Assembly: GCF_016765635.1 (NCBI RefSeq)
Contig: NZ_JAESVD010000011.1
Span: 62,001 to 126,000, forward strand
Length of the DNA: 64,000 nucleotides
Source of the DNA: Shewanella schlegeliana
GTDB lineage: Bacteria > Pseudomonadota > Gammaproteobacteria > Enterobacterales > Shewanellaceae
Direction: 5' to 3'
Under the pieces are notes generated by a model that made no database searches, was not told the DNA's origin, and saw only the letters and a list, made by a program, of their open reading frames with translations. Numbering within the stretch: position 1 is the stretch's first letter; each line of letters opens with the position of its first letter. This document shows, in pieces, positions 35,382-44,145 of this stretch. The translations under genes and the position numbers were made by a program.

Positions 35382-36329
35382 ATGGACGGTAATATTGAAT
35401 TTACAATGGGCCTTTCACAAGGCATCGCATGGCCTTGGCCGATTGCGGTTTACCTGTTCTTTGCTGGTATCTCTGGTGGTGCATTAGCGGTTGCGCTGTT
35501 TATTCGTTTCTATAAAAATCAAACTGAAAACACGCCTTTCCTAAAGGCGGCGTCTTTAGTTTCATTAGTGACGATTTCGCTAGGTATGTTGTGTCTGGTT
35601 ATAGACTTGACTAACCCGCTGTTCTTCTGGCGAATCTTGGTGTTCTACAACCTAAACTCTGTAATGTCTGTGGGTGTTCTTGTCCTAAATGCATACATTC
35701 CTTTGGTAGCGTTGGTGACACTGTTCGCGTTTGAGGAAGAGATTAAAGCATGTAAGCCACTGCATTTCTTGTTGCCAATTATCGACAAGTTACGCGGTAT
35801 TCGTGCGCCATCTGAAAAGCTAGTACTAGTACTTGCTATGTCAGTGTGTGCCTATACTGGCTTCTTGATCTCAGCCTTGATCCGCTTCCCAATTATCAAT
35901 ACCTCGGTATTGCCTGCGTTATTTGTTGCGTCAGGTCTTTCTGCTGGTGCCGCTGCTGCAAAAATGGTTGCAGTATCAGTATTTAAAGAAGATCTACACG
36001 GCCAAGACATGCACACATTACATGCCATTGAGTGGCCAGTAATGGCAGCCGAAGCCCTGTTCCTATTCATGATCGTCATGTCTTTAGCAACGGGTAATGC
36101 TGGTGCACAGAGTGCGTTCGCTGCCTTCCATAGCGGCGTATGGGCTAATGTGTTCTGGGTTGGTGTTGTGGGTATCGGTTTTGTTGGTCCACTACTGCTT
36201 AACTTCGCCACAGGTAAAGCGTTTAGCCACTCGGCTAAAGCATTTTTCATGTCTGGTATGTGTGCGGTAGTCGGCATGATGTGTCTGCGTTTATTCATCA
36301 TTTACGCGGGTCAGTTAAATGCCATCTAG
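35382..36329 (+). CDS. sirD: NrfD/PsrC-type membrane quinol dehydrogenase SirD (copy 1)
   Basis: A 315-residue inner-membrane protein with about eight to nine hydrophobic helices, of the NrfD/PsrC family (opening with FTMGLSQGIAWPWPIAVYLF, then GGALAVALF). It would oxidise menaquinol and hand electrons to SirC. The gene follows sirC by two bases and has the same length as its locus-2 homologue. It carries no haem or metal motif, as expected. The first conserved helix and the DLTNPLFFWRI segment are typical of the family. Confidence 0.94.
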   Translation: MDGNIEFTMGLSQGIAWPWPIAVYLFFAGISGGALAVALFIRFYKNQTENTPFLKAASLVSLVTISLGMLCLVIDLTNPLFFWRILVFYNLNSVMSVGVLVLNAYIPLVALVTLFAFEEEIKACKPLHFLLPIIDKLRGIRAPSEKLVLVLAMSVCAYTGFLISALIRFPIINTSVLPALFVASGLSAGAAAAKMVAVSVFKEDLHGQDMHTLHAIEWPVMAAEALFLFMIVMSLATGNAGAQSAFAAFHSGVWANVFWVGVVGIGFVGPLLLNFATGKAFSHSAKAFFMSGMCAVVGMMCLRLFIIYAGQLNAI

Positions 36330-36677
36330 TCGGAGTTATCGATAACGCGTTAACGCCCCTAGGTTAACGCCGTTGTCGGTTAATCTGATATGTAAAAAGT
36401 AGTGAGTCTGGGCTGACTCCTCCCCAAGTCGTTTAGGTATCGCCTTAACGATGGAGTGATCAAAGACTCAATACTGATTAATGCTAGTAAGTTTAAATTG
36501 TGGTGGTGTTGAAGCATGCGGTCTTTAAGGGCTTTTCCCTATGGGCGCTTAGTGAACAATTGGCTTTAGCACCACCCTGCTGAATTTCGCTAGCTGTGAG
36601 TAAGCTGGCCCTTCAATGTCGCCCCTGCAAGGCTATTGAAGGGCTAGCCTGAAAGCACAGTGGTCCTTGGAGAGAAA
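36330..36677 (+). other. Structured gap between sirD and the NosL-like gene (locus 1)
   Basis: About 350 bases inside the operon without a gene. Two long stem-loops are present: GGTGGTGTTGAAGC with GCTTTAGCACCACC (36502-36576) and GCTGGCCCTTCAAT with ATTGAAGGGCTAGC (36604-36648). The second has the core CCCTGCAAG, which recurs in the hairpin at the same place in locus 2. It could be an attenuator lowering expression of the copper genes, or a dispersed repeat. Confidence 0.6.
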
Positions 36678-37166
36678 ATGAAAAAGCTAATCTGTTTGTT
36701 ATTCCTTTTACCCTTATTTAGTGCATGTAGCGACAGCAATGCCGATGCAAAGCAATACACGGCCGAGGCCATTCACGAGCATGACCGTTGCCACCTGTGC
36801 GGCATGATGATCACCAAGTATCCAGGGCCTAAGGGACAAGTTCACCTTAAAGGGCAGACTGTCGTACCTAAGTTCTGCTCTACTCGCGACATGTTTAACT
36901 TCGCACTGCAGCCTGAAAATAAACGTCAAATTGAAGCGCTATTTGTCCATGACGTCGGTGCGACTGATTGGGAACATCCTAAAGACGAGGCCTTCACCGA
37001 GGCAACCCAAGCTTGGTATGTCTACGGCACCATTAAAAAAGCCGTGATGGGACCCGCTGTAGCAAGCTTTAAGAGTCAAGATGATGCGGTTAAGTTTGCC
37101 GAGGAGTTTGGCGGCGCCGTTCTACCTTATGAAAAGATTGATATTGCCCTGTTAGCCGGCGAATAG
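36678..37166 (+). CDS. NosL-like copper-binding lipoprotein (copy 1)
   Basis: A 162-residue NosL-family lipoprotein. The signal peptide ends in the lipobox FSAC (Cys about 16). The NosL core follows: HDRCHLCGMMITKYPGPKG (about residues 33-51), VPKFCSTRDMFNFALQ and AWYVYGTIKKAVMGP. The Cys/Met/His-rich CHLCGMM segment fits Cu(I) binding as in NosL of nitrous oxide reductase assembly. No nosZ is present; NosD-, NosF- and NosY-like genes follow, in a sulfite-reductase operon, so the copper is probably for SirA. The ATG at 36678 has GGAGAG three bases upstream and gives the same 162 residues as copy 2; the frame extends to 36660. Confidence 0.92.
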   Translation: MKKLICLLFLLPLFSACSDSNADAKQYTAEAIHEHDRCHLCGMMITKYPGPKGQVHLKGQTVVPKFCSTRDMFNFALQPENKRQIEALFVHDVGATDWEHPKDEAFTEATQAWYVYGTIKKAVMGPAVASFKSQDDAVKFAEEFGGAVLPYEKIDIALLAGE

Positions 37167-37207
37167 CAGTAAGTGAATGGTTACTTGCCATGGTTAGTTA
37201 CTAAAGT

Positions 37208-38575
37208 ATGAAGAAACTCATGATTAATCTTGGCTCAGAGCGAGTGCGTAACAGTTTGAGTAAGGCAGCGAAGCAGGTCTGCCTTAGCACTTGTCTATGC
37301 CTGTTTGTTAGCCCGCTTGCTATCGCGGCGACCTACTCGGTGTCGAACGCCGAAGACCTTAAGCTGCAACTTAAAAACGTTAAAGCAGGCGACACCGTTA
37401 TTTTAAAGACCGGTGAATATTCAGGCCATTTTGCGATCCATCAGGCCATCACCTTAACGGGTGACGTAGGCGCGATTATCGATGCTGGCGGTAAAGGGAG
37501 TGCCATTAGTGTGTTTGCTTCCGATGTCACCCTCTCCAACTTACAAGTTCAAAACTGGGGCGGCGATCTCTATGAACTCGACTCTGGTATCTGGGTACAA
37601 GAGAACGCTGACCGGGTACGTATCGAGTCGAGCCGCCTTAGTGGTGATGGCTTTGGGATCTATTCGGAAAACAGCAAGCATATTACCGTGGCGAATAATG
37701 TCATCACCGGCAACCCAGCATTGTATAAGCTAGACAGGGGCGATGGCGTATATCTCAAAGGGGTCGACGCCCCTGTGGTGCACGACAACAAAATTTCCCA
37801 TGTTAGGGATGGCGTCTATCTGGAAACTAGCACCAACAGTCTAGTGTTCGACAACCGCTTCCACTCTGCACAGTATGGAATTCACTACATGTACACCAAG
37901 CACGATGAAGGCTATGGCAACCAAGTGGATAACGTCGATGGTGGCTATGCCATCATGAGCTCAGAGTTTGTCAATCTGTATCAAAATCAAGCCTCCAATA
38001 CCTTAGATTTTGGCGTCCTGCTTAATATCAGTAACCACTGCATCGTAAGCAACAACCGTCTGTCGCTGGGCCATAATCCCGAAGGCACCGCAGAGCTAGG
38101 TAACGAGGGCAAAGGGATTTTTATCTACGGCGCTCGTGATAACGAAGTGAGTCATAACCTGTTCTCAACCAGTGATATCGGTATCTACATGGCGATGGGC
38201 GGAGAGAAGAATAAGGTATACGGCAATCAGTTTATTAATAACAAGACCCAGGTCAAATACGTGGGCGACTCACTCTTAGAGTGGAGCCATCAAGGTCGTG
38301 GCAACTACTGGAGCGGCCATATGGGGTGGGATGCAAACCATGATGGCATCGCCGATAAACCTTATCGACCTAACGATAACCTCGATAAACTTTTTTGGCT
38401 CTATCCTGAGGCGCGCTTCTTGATGAACAGCCCGGTTGTTGCGCTGCTGCGTTGGGTGCAAGGCCAGTTTGAATTCGGCCCCGCTACTGGGATTGTCGAT
38501 AGTTTCCCTCTGCTCAGTATAGACAGTAAAAGTAGTACAAGCAGTATAGCTAGCACCGATAGGGGGCCGTTCTGA
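37208..38575 (+). CDS. NosD-like periplasmic beta-helix protein (copy 1)
   Basis: A 455-residue secreted protein with a signal peptide (long N-region, hydrophobic about residues 22-38, ending AIA) and a right-handed parallel beta-helix of NosD/carbohydrate-binding type (about 60-400), seen as repeated turns such as DRVRIESSRLSGDGFGIYSE and HISHVRDGVYLE-like units. In the Nos system NosD docks on the NosFY transporter and hands copper to NosZ. Here the client is presumably SirA. Its stop overlaps the first possible start of the NosF-like gene. No strong ribosome site is visible; ATG 37220 is an alternative start. Confidence 0.9.
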   Translation: MKKLMINLGSERVRNSLSKAAKQVCLSTCLCLFVSPLAIAATYSVSNAEDLKLQLKNVKAGDTVILKTGEYSGHFAIHQAITLTGDVGAIIDAGGKGSAISVFASDVTLSNLQVQNWGGDLYELDSGIWVQENADRVRIESSRLSGDGFGIYSENSKHITVANNVITGNPALYKLDRGDGVYLKGVDAPVVHDNKISHVRDGVYLETSTNSLVFDNRFHSAQYGIHYMYTKHDEGYGNQVDNVDGGYAIMSSEFVNLYQNQASNTLDFGVLLNISNHCIVSNNRLSLGHNPEGTAELGNEGKGIFIYGARDNEVSHNLFSTSDIGIYMAMGGEKNKVYGNQFINNKTQVKYVGDSLLEWSHQGRGNYWSGHMGWDANHDGIADKPYRPNDNLDKLFWLYPEARFLMNSPVVALLRWVQGQFEFGPATGIVDSFPLLSIDSKSSTSSIASTDRGPF

Positions 38576-38631
38576 TGAGTGTAGCCATTCCACAATTCGG
38601 GGTTAATCATAACAGCAGGACTGAGAACACT

Positions 38632-39540
38632 ATGTCAGAACTCGCAATTCAGCTAACCGATGTTAGCCTTAGCTATCAAGGCTTTACCGCGCTCGACTGT
38701 GTCAGTTTCGATGTCGCGGCAGGTCAAACTATGGCTCTGCTGGGTCACAATGGTGCCGGTAAGTCTAGCCTGATTAAAATCATCTTAGGTTTGATCCCGC
38801 CAACATCCGGCTCGGTACAAATATTGGGGCAAAATGCCCAGTTAAGCCAAGCCCGCAATAGCGTGTGTCTAGGTTATCTGCCTGAAGATGCCAGCTTCTA
38901 TGACAAGCTGACGGGATATGAAGTCTTACGCTATTTTGCGGCGCTAAAAGGGGTAACCCAGCGCCGTGTTGAGTCACTTATCGAAGAGTTTGGCCTCGAA
39001 TATGCCCAGCATCGACAGCTAAAAACTTATTCTAAAGGGATGAAACAGCGACTAGGGGTGGCGCAGGCTATTTTGTCTGAACCTAAGGTGCTGCTGCTCG
39101 ATGAACCTACCGTGGGACTCGATCCTCAGGCATCACAGTTCCTCTACGGCAAGATCAATCAGCTTAAGCTGGCGGGCTGCGCCGTGGTGATCTCAACCCA
39201 TGAGCTATCTCTGGTTGAGTCACATCTAGACAGAGCCTTGATCATGGCTAAAGGCAAGCGCGTGGCCTTAGGCTCCTGCGCCGAGCTAAGAAGTGCCAGC
39301 ACGCTAAAGACCTGCATCGATTTCAGTGAACTTAGCGAGCGAGTGAAGACCAATGCCTATCTGCAACAGTTCTACCAAGATGGCTTGTTGCAGATCGCAG
39401 CCTCGCAAAAGAGCGAAATAGTTCAGCATCTCGTTTCTCAATGCCAAATATTTGATTTTGATATTAAGGAACCAAGGCTCGAAGATATTTACCACGATTT
39501 AATGGGGCAGGCGTTATGCTCCTCGGTTGAGCAGTTATAG
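38632..39540 (+). CDS. NosF-like ABC transporter ATPase (copy 1)
   Basis: A 302-residue ABC ATPase: Walker A GHNGAGKSS (about residues 38-46), Q-loop region, signature YSKGMKQRL (about 135-143), Walker B LLLLDEPTVGLD (about 154-165) and H-loop STHE. It matches NosF/CcmA-type transporters. The frame is open to 38575 (overlapping the NosD-like stop), but the ATG at 38632 gives exactly 302 residues, the same as the locus-2 copy from its well-supported ATG. It would power the NosY-like permease. Confidence 0.92.
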   Translation: MSELAIQLTDVSLSYQGFTALDCVSFDVAAGQTMALLGHNGAGKSSLIKIILGLIPPTSGSVQILGQNAQLSQARNSVCLGYLPEDASFYDKLTGYEVLRYFAALKGVTQRRVESLIEEFGLEYAQHRQLKTYSKGMKQRLGVAQAILSEPKVLLLDEPTVGLDPQASQFLYGKINQLKLAGCAVVISTHELSLVESHLDRALIMAKGKRVALGSCAELRSASTLKTCIDFSELSERVKTNAYLQQFYQDGLLQIAASQKSEIVQHLVSQCQIFDFDIKEPRLEDIYHDLMGQALCSSVEQL

Positions 39541-39547
39541 AATGCAG

Positions 39548-40387
39548 ATGAATAGACTTAAATCCCCGATTTTGATTATCGCCCATAAAGAGATCTGCGA
39601 TAGCTCTCGTAATCGCTGGCTTAGCTTTATGGGGAGTATATTTTTACTGCTCTCTTTGAGCGTTAGCTTCGCTGGTAGTGCAGTGACAGGTAGCCTGTAT
39701 CTTCCAGAGCTTGATAGTCTAATGAGCAGCCTCTCCACCATCTCGGTCTTTATTATTCCGTTGGCGGCGATTTTGCTGTGCTACGACAGTTTTGTCGGCG
39801 AGGAGGAAGCGGGAACCCTATTGTTACTGCTCTCATATCCGCTGACGCGATCACAGATTATCTTTGGTAAGCTACTTGGCCACATCACTGTGATGTTGAC
39901 TGCGACAGGCTTAGCCTTTGGACTGACAGCAGCGCTGCTGTTACTCGTGGGAGAGCAGTACAATGGCGCCGAATTAGTGGCGGCGTTTGCGCAGTTCCTG
40001 CTTAGCAGTAATTTGCTAGCACTGACCTTTATTTTGTTGAGCTACATCGTCAGCTTAAAATGCACCGAGAAAGCCAAGGCGATCGGTTGTTTATTGCTGC
40101 TGTGGTTTCTGTTTGTGCTGATCTATGATCTGCTACTGTTGACCCTATTGGTCTCAGATTTCTCTTTCGCCAACCAATTCCTGATTAATGTTCTGATCGC
40201 CATGAGTCCAACGGATCTCTATCGTGCGATAAACTTAGTGGCGATAGAGGGTGAGGGCGCGACAGGCAGCTTAGCGATGATAGCGACGACAGATTGGGGC
40301 TTACCGGCCATGTATGGCTTGTTTTTGTTGTGGATCGTCTCTTTGACGCTTATCTCACATCGAATTTTTAAGCGTAAACCCCTTTAA
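39548..40387 (+). CDS. NosY-like ABC-2 permease (copy 1)
   Basis: A 279-residue inner-membrane protein with about six helices, of the ABC-2 NosY type (HKEICDSSRNRWLSF at the N-terminus, DSFVGEEEAGTLLLLLSYPL after helix 2, and LKCTEKAKAIG later). It pairs with the NosF-like ATPase; in the Nos system the NosFY complex works with NosD to deliver copper or sulfur. ATG 39548 aligns with the copy-2 start; ATG 39542 and TTG 39527 are in-frame alternatives, and no strong ribosome site decides. It is the last structural gene before the regulator. Confidence 0.9.
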   Translation: MNRLKSPILIIAHKEICDSSRNRWLSFMGSIFLLLSLSVSFAGSAVTGSLYLPELDSLMSSLSTISVFIIPLAAILLCYDSFVGEEEAGTLLLLLSYPLTRSQIIFGKLLGHITVMLTATGLAFGLTAALLLLVGEQYNGAELVAAFAQFLLSSNLLALTFILLSYIVSLKCTEKAKAIGCLLLLWFLFVLIYDLLLLTLLVSDFSFANQFLINVLIAMSPTDLYRAINLVAIEGEGATGSLAMIATTDWGLPAMYGLFLLWIVSLTLISHRIFKRKPL

Positions 40388-40595
40388 TTTAAACGAGATG
40401 AACTCGTTAAAAGACCAAAAATTATCTACAACTAAATGAGTAATATCACTAAATTCTAAATCTGTGAACACTGGCGGTGATTGGCCGCACAGTGGCGACT
40501 GTTTTGAGTCAATAATCACATTCTACTTAAGCACTTAGTTGTAGAATTCACGGATTCAGAAACCAGTTGCGCATAATAAGTAGTCGAGGTTAGTT

Positions 40596-41879
40596 GTGTT
40601 AAAAATCACTCCTTATTTGGAGTTAGATACTGAAGCTCACCAGTTAGTTGATCATGTGAGTGGCAAGAAGGTTATTTTAACCTTCTCCGAGTCAGCCGTG
40701 CTGCATCGCCTTCTGCTTTCTTCTAAGCCTGTTTGCTCCAAAGAGGAGCTGCTTAGTGCTGGGTGGCCCGATCGCGTCGTTGCTGTGACTTCACTAACTC
40801 AATGCATTAGCACCTTGCGTAAGAAGCTGGATCCTTACCGTGAGGTACAGCTTAAAACCATCGCCCGCCGTGGCTATCAGTTACACATCTCGACTCAATC
40901 TCATGTGAAAATGTTAGCGGTCAACGATGCTGAATCGATGCGCGCCGCTATTTTCGATGTTTCACTGTTAGTTAAAATTTCCGGTATCGTTATCGCCTTA
41001 ATGTTGTTAGTACTTGCTTGGTATTTCAGTGATTACCATAAAGCAACACAGAATCTAGCGCGTTGGAGTAGCGATGAGCAATTTGAGTTGCAGGTCGGTG
41101 GTCTAAAGGGCAGCGCGCAGCTGCTTTTTAAGGACGATGCACAGCATCTACACCCCTTTATGTGGGAGAAACACCTGCTTCCTGATACCAGTTTCTTGAG
41201 TTGTCATGAAGATTTCAATGCCTTTGTCGCGACAGATGGCGAAAATTATTCGATGGCAATCTGCCCGGGTAATGATAAAGAACAGTGTGCGGGTAAGGGG
41301 TTAATTAACCTAACCTCGGTAGATTCAGAGCCCGCAGAGCTTAATCTACAAGAGTTTGTCGACCTCTCTAGTGCCATGGAGCAACGCATTCGCTACAACC
41401 GAGTGATGTTGCCCGAAAGCACCGACACCAGTGGTGCACTGCTTGAGCATAACTACCAAGCCGATGTTTATTTCCCGGTGAAAGATGAGCTGCTGATCCG
41501 CGCCGATATTAATATGTCGTTGATTTATGACTCGTCAGATACCGGCGAGTTTCACTCATCGAGCTGTATCACCGACCAAGACTGCTTAACTACGCCGATT
41601 AAGTACAAGATCCGCGGTAAGTTTAAGCAATATTCTGGCATGATCGATGGTCTCAAGGCGGATATTTTCCAGGTGAAAGTTGAGCAGAAGGATTTGATTA
41701 AGCCTGATAAGCTCAATGACTCGGCGGTTCGTTTTTATCGCGATTTGAGAAAGCGCGATATTAAGGATGAAGAGGTGTATTACATCCGAATTCATCAGGA
41801 TCACAAAACGGCGGTTTGGATCATTCCGCTGTTTGGCCAAGTGACGGCTTGGTACCATTATGAGAGATTCGATATCTAG
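40596..41879 (+). CDS. CadC/ToxR-like membrane-anchored winged-helix regulator (copy 1)
   Basis: A 427-residue one-component regulator. An OmpR-type winged helix (about residues 1-105, with SKEELLSAGWPDRVV and SLTQCISTLRKKLDPY) is followed by a membrane helix (about 128-148, ISGIVIALMLLVLAWYF) and a periplasmic domain to the end. In that domain the cysteine pairs CPGNDKEQC and CITDQDC keep the same spacing in copy 2; an additional Cys (LSCHED) is absent there. It is probably the locus activator, sensing a periplasmic signal. The GTG start has GAGG six bases upstream, and the length equals copy 2 exactly. A strong terminator follows. Confidence 0.9.
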   Translation: MLKITPYLELDTEAHQLVDHVSGKKVILTFSESAVLHRLLLSSKPVCSKEELLSAGWPDRVVAVTSLTQCISTLRKKLDPYREVQLKTIARRGYQLHISTQSHVKMLAVNDAESMRAAIFDVSLLVKISGIVIALMLLVLAWYFSDYHKATQNLARWSSDEQFELQVGGLKGSAQLLFKDDAQHLHPFMWEKHLLPDTSFLSCHEDFNAFVATDGENYSMAICPGNDKEQCAGKGLINLTSVDSEPAELNLQEFVDLSSAMEQRIRYNRVMLPESTDTSGALLEHNYQADVYFPVKDELLIRADINMSLIYDSSDTGEFHSSSCITDQDCLTTPIKYKIRGKFKQYSGMIDGLKADIFQVKVEQKDLIKPDKLNDSAVRFYRDLRKRDIKDEEVYYIRIHQDHKTAVWIIPLFGQVTAWYHYERFDI

Positions 41880-41939
41880 GCTCATATCGAGCTGAGCTTA
41901 TTGGGTTTGGCTTGTCGATTTAGTTCTGAGTATCACTTT

Positions 41940-41967
41940 TAAAGCCCACGGTTATGTGGGCTTTTTT
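41940..41967 (+). terminator. Rho-independent terminator closing locus 1
   Basis: AAAGCCCAC, GGTTAT and GTGGGCTTTTTT form a perfect stem with a T-run, about 60 bases after the regulator stop codon. Confidence 0.88.
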
Positions 41968-42111
41968 GTGCCCGTAACGTGGGCACGTTGCTTTGTGGTT
42001 TGAGTTATTAAGGCTGTGCCTGACTTGTGCTTTACAGCGAAAGGCAATCAAACTGAGTTTGATTGCTTAAATACAAGTTGTTAGACAAAGTCTAATAGGA
42101 AGAAACAATTA

Positions 42112-42666
42112 ATGATTAACGAAGAGTATTACGTTTGGACTGAAGACTGTCAGTTTGGCTTACTCGATGCAGCCAATGAATTTACTGAAACGGTTGGAAA
42201 TAAAAGAGAGCTAGTGTCAGTAGATGAGACTTTAGCGTACAAGCTGACAACTAAAGGTGACAGTGAACTCGTACCTGATGTTTACTACTCGCCTAAGTAT
42301 TTGCTGAGTGAAAAACTGTGCGCTTTACTGCGTTCGTTTGATTTACAGTATGTGCAATTTATTGCTGCCAATATTGAAAACATACCTGAAAAATTTTACC
42401 TGTTAAAAGTCATCAACTTTGTTTCCTTGATCGATGAAAAGTCAAAAGTGACTATTAGAAGAGGCAGCATAAAAAACGTTGATAGGTTTTTATTATCAAG
42501 CGAGCTGGCCAATATCGAGCTAAGCCAAAGGTTGATATTTAAAGTCGGTCACAGCCCTGTAACTGTGGTACACAAATCAATTGTAGATACCCTAGCGACA
42601 CAGAATATACAGGGGGTGCATTTTGTTCCTGTGACTGCTTGGAGCACTTGGTCGGGCACCAGATAA
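42112..42666 (+). CDS. Imm11-like (DUF1629) putative immunity protein
   Basis: A 184-residue cytosolic protein resembling the Imm11 immunity family by its pattern: a central DLQYVQFIAANI strand, then FYLLKVINFVSLIDEKSKV and a C-terminal DTLATQNIQGVHFVPV strand. No signal peptide or membrane segment. AGGAAGA lies before the ATG. Such proteins normally sit beside a polymorphic toxin gene; none is adjacent here. It lies between two sir loci and may be an orphan immunity gene. The family call rests on pattern recognition only. Confidence 0.55.
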   Translation: MINEEYYVWTEDCQFGLLDAANEFTETVGNKRELVSVDETLAYKLTTKGDSELVPDVYYSPKYLLSEKLCALLRSFDLQYVQFIAANIENIPEKFYLLKVINFVSLIDEKSKVTIRRGSIKNVDRFLLSSELANIELSQRLIFKVGHSPVTVVHKSIVDTLATQNIQGVHFVPVTAWSTWSGTR

Positions 42667-42805
42667 ACGCAAAATCCTAGTCTTTCTCGTGCATTTCAAG
42701 CATTCAGGGTTCCTGCTTATCAGATGGCGAATATTAGCTGATGAATGTTTTATAAATGGCTGAGGCAAGTACCAAAACATGTCCACTTTGTCTTGGGCAG
42801 AGAGA

Positions 42806-42838
42806 AACAAGGAGGATGAGGTCTAGCGGTCCTCCTTG
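42806..42838 (-). terminator. Terminator-like hairpin downstream of the PAP2-barrel gene
   Basis: On the minus strand, CAAGGAGGA and TCCTCCTTG form a perfect nine-pair stem with a loop of about 13 bases, followed by TTTCTCTCT, roughly 30 bases past the stop codon at 42868. Confidence 0.7.
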
Positions 42839-42867
42839 CCAAGATCAGCGATTAAAGTGCAAGATAA

Positions 42868-44145
42868 CTAGAATCTATTGGTAAATGTCAGGACTAAATT
42901 TTGGCTATCGTAGCTGGCAAGAAACTCAGTATTATCAAGCTCTGTCTCTGAGTAGCTATATTTAAAGCCCATTTCCCAAGCTTCATTGAAGTCATACTTA
43001 ACGCCAGCCTCAGCTAATAGGTAGGTATCACCCTCCCAGCCTTGATACTGCACATTGGTAATTGCCGAGAACCCGTCAGTGAGTCGCCATGACAATTTTG
43101 CAGTAGCTGCTGGCATCGCGCGCCAATGATCTTCGCTAGCATATTGACCACCGTTTTCATCCAGATCAACATCCAGTTCAACCATGTGTAAATATAAACC
43201 TAGGCCCACATCTAGCTTAACCGCATCACTCATCTGCAAGCCTTTGTAGATATTACCGCCTAACATCCAATGTCTAAATGCAGTTAGCACCTCACTGCCT
43301 GCTCGAAAGGTCTGATCATCGAGCGTAAAGTCCTGGGCAACTGTGCCGCGACGACGTGTTTCTGACGGCAAAAACTCTAGCTCCATAAGGTTGCCGCCAC
43401 TGAGTTGGTATTGATAGTTAACATAAGAGAAAGGTTGATATTCATCGATAAGTTCGTCTCGGGTTAGGTACTCTGTCGCACCTGCTTGAGCAGAACTGTC
43501 AGCAATGTTGGTTCCAATACCAAGTTCCAACTTATGCTTAAGATCGACTATTTTTTTTGCTTTAGACTTTTGCTGAGTTTTGAGCACTTCATCAGTTACC
43601 GTTACGCCAACCGCAAAACCGTCTGCGGTTGGCTGGGCACTAAAATAAACCCCGTCTACCCGATACGGTGATACAAACATCTGGTTCATCAAAAAAGCTG
43701 TCGATGCGCCAGCAACCACATCGCCCGCGTAATGGCGATTACCATGAATACGACTCGCGCCAACAAAGGTTGCTGCAGCGTAAGCGGGGACGCCCCACTT
43801 GGCGCCATAGCGAGTTTGTAAAAATGCGGCGCCAGAAAAAGCCGCAGCAGTGTGGCCTGAGGGAAATGAGTTCCAGCTACTTTCATTAGGGCGGCTGCGT
43901 CCAACTACTTGCTTTACGCCGTGTACAATAACTTGAGTACTTAATGTTGAGTAAGTTAACTGTTTAGCGCCTTCGAGGTCATCATGCATCCAAGCGGCAA
44001 AGAACCCCGTGGCAGGGATGAGAATTTGCAACATGTCGCCGGCTTCAACAACTGAATCATTAACAGACTCGTTAATATTATTACTCGCCCATGCTGGCGT
44101 GGTCATGGCCATCATTATTGCGGCTATTATTTTATTCTTATTCAT
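42868..44145 (-). CDS. PAP2-family phosphatase fused to a C-terminal outer-membrane beta-barrel
   Basis: A 425-residue exported protein. Signal peptide about residues 1-20 (ending AWA). The PAP2 domain (about 30-165) has all three motifs: KQVVGRSRP, FPSGHT and SRIHGNRHYAGDV. After a charged linker (about 195-205) the C-terminal 220 residues read as amphipathic beta-strands with aromatic ends and finish in VLTFTNRF, whose last Phe is the usual outer-membrane insertion signal. A PAP2 enzyme joined to a barrel is unusual; it could dephosphorylate lipid A, undecaprenyl or phospholipid phosphates at the outer membrane. AGGA six bases before the ATG supports the start. Confidence 0.87.
   Translation of the reverse strand: MNKNKIIAAIMMAMTTPAWASNNINESVNDSVVEAGDMLQILIPATGFFAAWMHDDLEGAKQLTYSTLSTQVIVHGVKQVVGRSRPNESSWNSFPSGHTAAAFSGAAFLQTRYGAKWGVPAYAAATFVGASRIHGNRHYAGDVVAGASTAFLMNQMFVSPYRVDGVYFSAQPTADGFAVGVTVTDEVLKTQQKSKAKKIVDLKHKLELGIGTNIADSSAQAGATEYLTRDELIDEYQPFSYVNYQYQLSGGNLMELEFLPSETRRRGTVAQDFTLDDQTFRAGSEVLTAFRHWMLGGNIYKGLQMSDAVKLDVGLGLYLHMVELDVDLDENGGQYASEDHWRAMPAATAKLSWRLTDGFSAITNVQYQGWEGDTYLLAEAGVKYDFNEAWEMGFKYSYSETELDNTEFLASYDSQNLVLTFTNRF

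Noticed and set aside
36678-40387. NosL/D/F/Y-like genes as a nitrous oxide reductase locus
   Set aside because: There is no nosZ, nosR or nosX-like gene in the window, and the genes are placed inside sulfite-reductase operons in both loci.
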